This document shows positions 58,095 through 64,000 of a DNA stretch of 64,000 nucleotides, piece after piece. Made by a program: the position numbers and the translations under genes. The DNA is from Delphinus delphis. Its lineage: Eukaryota > Chordata > Mammalia > Artiodactyla > Delphinidae. Location: NCBI RefSeq assembly GCF_949987515.2, contig NC_082688.1:73970731-74034730 (forward strand), read 5' to 3'. The notes under the pieces are model-generated. The model was not told the origin of the DNA, did no database searches, and was given only the letters and a program-made list of their open reading frames with translations. Numbering within the stretch: the stretch's first letter is position 1; the number at the start of each line of letters is the position of its first letter.

Positions 58095-58330
58095 AAAAGA
58101 CAATGATTTGTGATTAGAATTAATAACACTGTATTCTATTTTTGAAAGTTGCTAAGGGAAAAGTTCTCATCAGAAGAAAAAAAAGCTTGTAACTGTGTGT
58201 GGTGATGGATATTAACTAAACATATTGTGATGATCATTTCACACTACATTCATATATTGTTATATGGGAAATCTACAACTAACATAATGTTATATGTCAA
58301 TGACATCTCAATTAAAAAGACAATGATTTG
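58095..58330 (+). mobile_element. 204-bp L1 3' end with 16-bp target duplication
   Basis: The body is 58111-58314: 'aataacactgtattctattt', 'gaaagttgctaagggaaaag', 'tgtgtggtgatggatattaa', 'gtgatgatcatttcacacta', 'atgtcaatgacatctcaatt'. It is flanked by perfect 16-bp repeats aaaagacaatgatttg at 58095-58110 and 58315-58330. A clean, strongly 5'-truncated L1 insertion. Confidence 0.93.
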
Positions 58331-58699
58331 ACAAATACACCTAGTGGCATATTTTAAGAATAAAACAATTCAGGAAAAAAAAATTCTTAAGCTACTTTTG
58401 AACATCATATTGATGGTATTGTTATTCTCAGCTTGCTGTACATGGATTTTGACATGACAACTGAAAATTATGTTGCTGAGAACTTGGATTTTGGACATAG
58501 GAAAGAGGAGGTACAAATCTAAGATGTATGAATAAAGTAAAACTCTTGTACTCCTGAATCTGAATAAGATAGATTAGTATTAACTTGTGGTCTATCTTAT
58601 TTTAACAAAAATTCTAGTTCTCAGTATTGGACAGATGCACAATGATTTCTCACTTCTGATGTTTATACCTTTGTGTAATCCTGTCTCCAAGAATGAGTG

Positions 58700-59235
58700 G
58701 GATCTGTGTTGCTTCTCATTAAAAGAATATGGCAAAGGTTATTGGATATACTGCCTTGATTAGAGTATATTATATGGCAAATGTGATAGGGTTACTTCCA
58801 TGATTATATCAGACTCCATCTTAACAGACTGAGAGATTCTTCTTGCGTGTTTGATGAAATGGGTGGCCATGATGGAGAAGTTCTCATGGCGAGAAACTGT
58901 GACACTCTCTAGAACATGAAAGCAGCTTCCAGTAAACAGCCAGCAAAAAGTTGGGGCCTTCAGTCATGCAATTGCAAAAACTGGATTCCAAAACACGAAT
59001 GTACTCTGGGCTCGGAAGTATATTCTTCTCCACTTGAGCCTCGAGATGACAATACAGGTGGGCTATTACTTTCATTGCAACCTTGTGAGAACACAAGCAC
59101 CTTGTGAGAACACAAAGTGCCAAGCTAAGCCAGGCTCAGAAATCTGACCTGCAGAAACTATGAAATAAGAAATATATATTGTTTTAAGTTAAGTTTGTGA
59201 TAATTTATTATCTAGAAATAAAAACGAATACATCT
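58700..59235 (+). mobile_element. MLT1-type MaLR LTR
   Basis: The order of phrases follows MLT1 LTRs: 'ggcaaatgtgatagggttac', 'gcttccagtaaacagccagc', 'tccacttgagcctcgagatg', 'cattgcaaccttgtgagaac', 'gccaagctaagccaggctca', 'gacctgcagaaactatgaaa', 'attgttttaag', 'gataatttattatc'. It contains an internal 20-bp tandem duplication ('caccttgtgagaacacaa', about 59080-59117). A solo LTR with no internal genes. Confidence 0.82.
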
Positions 59236-59405
59236 CACTATTTTTTAAAACTTACAAACAATGCCTAACTCAGGAGTAACAAGCACTCTAACATCTAGTG
59301 CAGACTCTTAACTTTTCCCTAAATAAGCTAATGCTTCTTAGAGAAATAACTGATTATACTCAGAATAGGCAATGTATGACTATAGCCTAGCATTCAGTAG
59401 AGACC
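59172..59405 (+). repeat. Direct duplication, copy 1 (MLT1 end plus flank)
   Basis: Starts at the MLT1 3' end ('attgttttaag...gtgataatttatta') and includes downstream 'catctcactattttttaa', 'gcactctaacatctagtgca', 'gactcttaacttttcccta', 'aatgtatgactata'. It aligns with 60005-60235 at roughly 70 percent by eye. Confidence 0.75.
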
Positions 59406-59479
59406 TCAGAAGATTCGCACCTTAGTCTAGGTCTACATAAAAGAAAATGTAGATGTGATGAGGAGAGAAATGGTAACAA

Positions 59480-59960
59480 AAGAACCAAAAAGAATTAAGA
59501 GAGATGAAAAATATTATATCTAAAATGGAAAATTCAATACATGGGCTTAATGGCAGATTAGACATTTCAGGAGAAATGTCTAAGATGAACTTTAAGACAT
59601 ACAGCAGAACCCATCCAAATGAAGCAGAGAGAAATAAGACTGAAAAAAGTGAACAGAGCCTTTTTTACAGGTGAGCTAATGTCAAATGGTCTAATATACA
59701 TGTAACTGGAATTTCCAAAACAGAGACAGAAACAAGGTTTTGAGAAATAACTGACAAGATTTTTCCACATTTAATGAAAATAATAAACCACAAATGTGAG
59801 AAGGCCATCAAACATTAAAAAGGATAAACACAAAGAAAACAACATCAAGACATAGAATACTAACAATCAAATAACTGAAAACCAGTGAAAAAGAGAAGCT
59901 CTTAAAAGTAGACAGAGAAATACAGGAAAAAAAAAAAAAAAAGACTGACAACTGTATCCA
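59480..59960 (+). mobile_element. Ancient L1 ORF1-like fragment
   Basis: 'tgaaaataataaaccacaaa', 'agacatagaatactaacaat', 'aaaccagtgaaaaagagaag', 'tcttaaaagtagacagagaa' follow the C-terminal ORF1 region of old L1s (…catcaagacacagaataatc…aagcagccagagaaa…), ending in an A-run (59930-59942). Not coding. Confidence 0.6.
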
Positions 59961-60004
59961 TACAAAGTAATTAAAGTAATGGAAACTGGATATATAAAAT
60001 ATGT

Positions 60005-60235
60005 ATTGTTTAAATCTGCTAGGATTGTGATAATCATTATGAAAGAATAGAAAACTAAAACATCTCACTATTTGAAAAAAATCTTATAATAACCAACACA
60101 GTAGCAATGAGCACCCTAGCACCCAGACTTCAGACTCTTAATTTCTCACTAAAACAAAATAATGTTCCTTAGAAAAGTTACTGATAAAAACTTTGGGACA
60201 GGCAAACTTATATATGTATGACTATAATTATTTTA
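60005..60235 (+). repeat. Direct duplication, copy 2
   Basis: Matches 59172-59405 in order: 'attgtttaaa', 'gattgtgataatcattatg', 'aaaacatctcactatttga', 'gcaccctagcacccagactt', 'cagactcttaatttctcact', 'atgtatgactataa'. Confidence 0.75.
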
Positions 60236-60239
60236 CTTA

Positions 60240-61740
60240 TTCTAAACTTGCTTTAAAGATAATTGACAGTTTAAATGAAAACTATTAGCACTGTATCATT
60301 TTGTGGGTTATATGTAGTAGTAAAATGTATAGTGAAAGCACAAAAGGGAAAAATGGAGAAAGTGGAGTGTCTTAAAGGTCTTATATGTCAAGTGGTATAC
60401 TATTATTTGAAAGTGGACTGCAATATATTAAATCCTAAAGCAGCAGTTGAAAAGAATAAAGGAAATAAGTGGAATTATTTTAAAAATAATGCACAAGGCT
60501 AAAAAAGAGAAAACAGACATAAAGATGGGAAAAATAGAACACACAAAAGAGGGTAATAAATTATAATTCAACCATATCAATAATTACATTAAATGTAAAT
60601 GTTTTAAACATTTCAATTAAGAAGCAGAAAGTGTCAAACTGAACATAAACAAGACCCAACTGTAAATTCTCTACAAGAAAACCCCTATAATCTGAAGACA
60701 GTTTGCTGAAAATTAAAGAATGGGAAAAGACATATCACACAAAAATAAAGGTAAAAAAACTGGAATAGCTATATAAATATGAGGTAAAATGTATATCAGA
60801 AAAAGAATAAAAGATAAATGTATAAATTCCTCAAGAGGACTTAGCAATTTAAAATAGATGTACATAGACTAAAAGAGCTTCATAATACCTGAAGCAATGA
60901 CTGAAAGAAATAGGGACAAATCCACAAACATAATTGGTTATTTTAAATACTTTACTCTCTCATTAACTGATAGAACAAGTAGAAAGAAAGTCTGTAACAA
61001 GGTAGAATAACACTGCAGCATACTAAACCCAATTAACATTTACCAGCACACACCACAGCAGAATCAATAACCTTTCTAAGTGCCCATGGAACATTCACCA
61101 AGATACACTATAGGCTGCCCAATAAAATGAGTCTTAACTAAGTTAAAATAACTGAAATCACAGAAAGCATATTACCTGTTCAAAATAGAATTAAATTAGA
61201 AATGTTATGGAAAAATCTCCAAATGTTTGGAAATTAAACTACAAACTTCTAAATAACATACAGGTTAAAGAAAAAATATCAAAGGAAATTAGAAACTATT
61301 TTGAACAAAATGAAAATGCAATGTATCAAAGTTTATGGGATGCAACAAAAGTTGTGCTTCGAGGGAAATATATAGTTTTAGAAACTTACATTTGGCAAAA
61401 AATATTCAAATCAGTTATCAAAGTTTTACCATAGGAAGCTAGAAAGAGAAGAGAAAATTAAGCTAAAATAAATTTTAAAAAGGAAATATTAAAAGGTAAA
61501 AAAAGAAATAGGAAACAATAACTTATAATACAGCAAGCAGATTGGTGTTTTCCAGGAACTGGGGTTTAGTGGAGGAGAAATTGAGAAAGAAATTGAGAAA
61601 GAGAACTCTGGGGATGAAGAAAATATTCTATATCTTGATTTTGGCTGTGGTTACGTGAGTATACGTATTTGTTAAAAATCATTTAACTGTATACATAAAA
61701 CAGGTTATTTTTATTTTATGTAAGCTATACCTTAACAAAG
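60240..61740 (+). mobile_element. Ancient L1/HAL1-like LINE with ORF2 endonuclease remnants
   Basis: A-rich + strand with L1 signatures: 'attacattaaatgtaaatg', 'gtgcccatggaacattcacc', 'gtttggaaattaaactacaa', 'gggatgcaacaaaagttgtg', and the 3' end 'ttttggctgtggttacgtga', 'gtaagctataccttaacaaa'. Frames 60275-60502 and 61207-61434 are fragments. The step from endonuclease-like sequence directly to the 3'UTR suggests a HAL1-type or internally deleted L1. Non-functional. Confidence 0.7.
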
Positions 61741-62095
61741 TTGATTTTTTTTAATTCTTAGATATTTTAGGAAATTGAACAATGACTGAATATTTGAATA
61801 TTAAGGAGTTCTTATGATTTTATGTAAGATAACACTGTGGTTAATTTTAAAATAAACAGTTCTTATCTATTAGAAACACATATTGATATATTTGTGGATG
61901 AAATAATATAGCCTCTAGGATTTGTTTCATATGATTGTTAGTAGTGGGGAAGGATTTGAGGTATAGATGAAATGATCTGCCATGAGTTGATATTGTTTAA
62001 GCTAAGTGATGGGTATATAAGGTACCCTAACATTTTTCTCTTTAACTTTGAATATGTCTGAAGTGTTCCACAATAAAATGTTTAAAAATATGTCT
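61741..62095 (+). mobile_element. L1M 3' terminus
   Basis: 'gataacactgtggttaattt', 'tttgtggatgaaataatata', 'gaaatgatctgccatgagtt', 'aagctaagtgatgggtatat', 'ttccacaataaaatgttta' is a classic older L1 3' end with a polyadenylation signal. It follows directly after another L1 3' end at 61740. Confidence 0.75.
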
Positions 62096-62334
62096 CTTTA
62101 ATGCATGCTCATTCTGGTATATTAAACAAAATGAGACATTTTAGTAAAATTTATCAAATAATTAATGGTTCTTTTTCACTGTATTTCTCCAACCAGCTTG
62201 TTCAACCATCACGTTAACAACTCTCGTGCCTTATCTCTATGTCTATTAATAGTTTATCTGTAGTCTCAATAGTTTTTTTTTCTTTTTTTCCTTCTGAATA
62301 ATCTTTCTTAGAGTCAGGGTCTTATAGAAGTGAT

Positions 62335-62520
62335 GGGTCAGTCATACCTTAGACTAAATTCTGGCTCAACAATTGTTTAGCTATACAGACCTTGAGAAAG
62401 GCACCTGACTTTTCTGAGTTTGAGATCCCTCATCTTTAAAATGACCAGTACTAGCCCCACCAAGTTTTTATGAGGAATAAATGATTTCCTGGCACTGTAT
62501 CCAAGAACAAGTAGTAGCTA
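62335..62520 (+). mobile_element. MIR SINE
   Basis: 'ctggctcaacaattgtttag', 'gaccttgagaaaggcacctg', 'gagatccctcatctttaaaa', 'tgaggaataaatgatttcc', 'cactgtatccaagaacaagt' match the MIR order. Confidence 0.8.
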
Positions 62521-64000
62521 TTGCAAGCCTTTTATGATGGTACCTTACAGCGCTAGTTAAAATCATCTAGATCCATAAAACAAGCAGACTCAGTGTAGCT
62601 CTCTCATTTTGCCCCCAAGCCTCTTCTGTCATACCTTAACCTCTTCTTATTAAACTCTGCTTTACCATCAATAATAATTACATGACAAGAATTGTACCCC
62701 ACTTCCAACCATTTCCAAATGAATATCAACACTGGCAACAAATCAATTATGGGCTCTGAGGTACACTGAAATTTATTCATATATTTGGAATACCCCGTTC
62801 CCCTCCAATCTGTCCTAAAGTAATTGCACTCTTTTCCCAGCTGTTTCAGACCTTTTCTTTTTTTGGCTTCCATACCATTCTTGGGATAGATAAGCGCAAA
62901 GTCAGAGCAATGACAATTGGAACTCCATGACTATTCCATTGAAAGTCAATTGAATTTCAATTTCCTTCAATGGAGAAAGCCAGGAGGAACCAATTATTGT
63001 TGCTTTAACATTATGCAATTTTACCTCAGGCACCACTTAGGATCCAAATGAAAACATTTCAATTCCTGCTTATTACCTTCTTCCTGATAAAACACTACTT
63101 TCCCCTGGCTCCTGAAAATAGTGCTGTATCAAGGGAAACCTCTGTTAAATACCTTTTACCGTCTCGGCCATATTAACAACTATTAACAGAAAAGTGATAT
63201 ACAAGGACAAATATTCCACATATAATGCTGCGTTCTGTTTATTCTGCCGGGCATTTCATGGTGTGCTGCTCTTATTTCCACTGGTGACAACTTATTTGAG
63301 GATGAAGCCAGTCCAATTCACTTTCTGTTTGGGACATCAATTCCCAATCTGGAAGAAATCTCATCTCCATGCGAGTTAGGTTGCATCTGCCACAACCAGA
63401 GCATTTCTGGGAGGCTACTGGCACAACTCACACGTTTCCACTGTGAGGCTTGGCTTTGGGAGGGAGTGCAAATGCTGTTCCCCTAGCAGTCATTCAGGGC
63501 TACAAACTGTGAAAGCCAGAGCCACCTAACAAGCTGTGAAAATTTCGGCCACCTGAGGAGCAGTGAAAGACAAAGATGGTGCTAGCTGAGGAGATAGGAG
63601 CAGGCAGGAGTCTCCAGAGGAGATGCAAATATCCTAGGCCCTTATCTCAGCCAAAAAAAACCCAGGCGTTTTTGAACTGAGTAACAAAGTCAGCAGGGAC
63701 CAAAACACTTAAGACATGAAAATAAACTCAATCATGTACATAAAATGACTATACAAGTGTAGGATATTCACCATCCTAAGCCATTATGCTATGGGTCTCT
63801 TGCATCCCTCAAAAAATTATATAAGGACAATAAAAAGAAACTTAAGCATCAAACGTATCCAGGGCCTAATAATTGAGTCAGTTTCCAAGCCAGACTCTTG
63901 ATTCTCCAGCTCAGCATGTGAAAAACCTATAAAAAAAAAACCCAAAACTCTGGGGTAGGCCAGACTGCAAGGAAATGTGCTATGTCTTTTTCCCAGTCCC
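62521..64000. other. Unique sequence, no gene seen
   Basis: No exon or named repeat recognised. 62880-63400 has balanced composition and nested inverted repeats (CCATTGAA 62936-62943 with TTCAATGG 62966-62973). 63400-63960 may contain an unidentified LTR-like stretch, but the ends are not visible. Confidence 0.35.

Overview
The window reads as nuclear DNA of a placental mammal, most likely a cetacean. It is AT-rich, has no bacterial or viral gene organisation, and carries six tRNA-Glu-derived SINEs of the CHR type (five good copies, one stub). These have the 'ggcttccctggtgg' head, the 'ggttcgtgcccc' box-B region and a poly(A) tail that are characteristic of whales and dolphins and their hippo/ruminant relatives. 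I saw no Bov-tA, Bov-A2 or BovB, which argues against a ruminant. Family names here come from memory of consensus sequences, not from a database search.

I find no host protein-coding exon, tRNA, rRNA or CRISPR array. Every open frame of 60-200 codons is either a piece of a broken L1, a frame running through a SINE or LTR, or a chance frame in AT-rich DNA. The window is best described as intergenic or deep intronic DNA built from layers of repeats.

Layout. 0.5-2.5 kb: two short MER1-type hAT transposons, each with an 8-bp target duplication, and an old L1 end. 4.2-9.2 kb: three (GT)n microsatellites and a cluster of retroviral LTRs, namely two LTRs of family A head to head and two LTRs of family B head to head. 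11.4-12.1 kb: a longer MER1/Charlie copy with a ~200-bp internal hairpin. 12.8-27 kb: L2, MIR and L1 fossils, two CHR SINEs on the minus strand and a MER33/58-like hAT element split by one of them. 27-33 kb: mostly unique sequence with MIR pieces, a TATG microsatellite and another CHR SINE. 34-39.4 kb: the main element, a ~5 kb L1 with decayed ORF1 and ORF2, a CHR SINE inside ORF1, and a 14-bp flanking repeat placed 280 bp upstream of recognisable L1 sequence. 39.5-44 kb: a MER2 DNA transposon, a minus-strand L1 end and a third family-B LTR. 44-52.5 kb: mostly unique sequence with a small L1 tail, L2 and MIR. 52.9-62.1 kb: a dense pile of L1 pieces of several ages, including a 5'-inverted (twin-primed) L1 with a CHR SINE inside, a 204-bp L1 with a 16-bp target duplication, an MLT1-type LTR and an imperfect ~230-bp direct duplication. 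62.1-64 kb: MIR and unique sequence.

No set of genes works together here. The history is the main content: old L2/MIR, then hAT/Tigger DNA transposons and L1M/MLT1, then ERV LTRs, then the lineage-specific L1s, and finally CHR SINEs that landed in several of the earlier elements. I did not find a new biological system. The observations most worth following are the unusual L1 5' junction, the inverted LTR pairs, the inverted L1 and a few unexplained hairpins.
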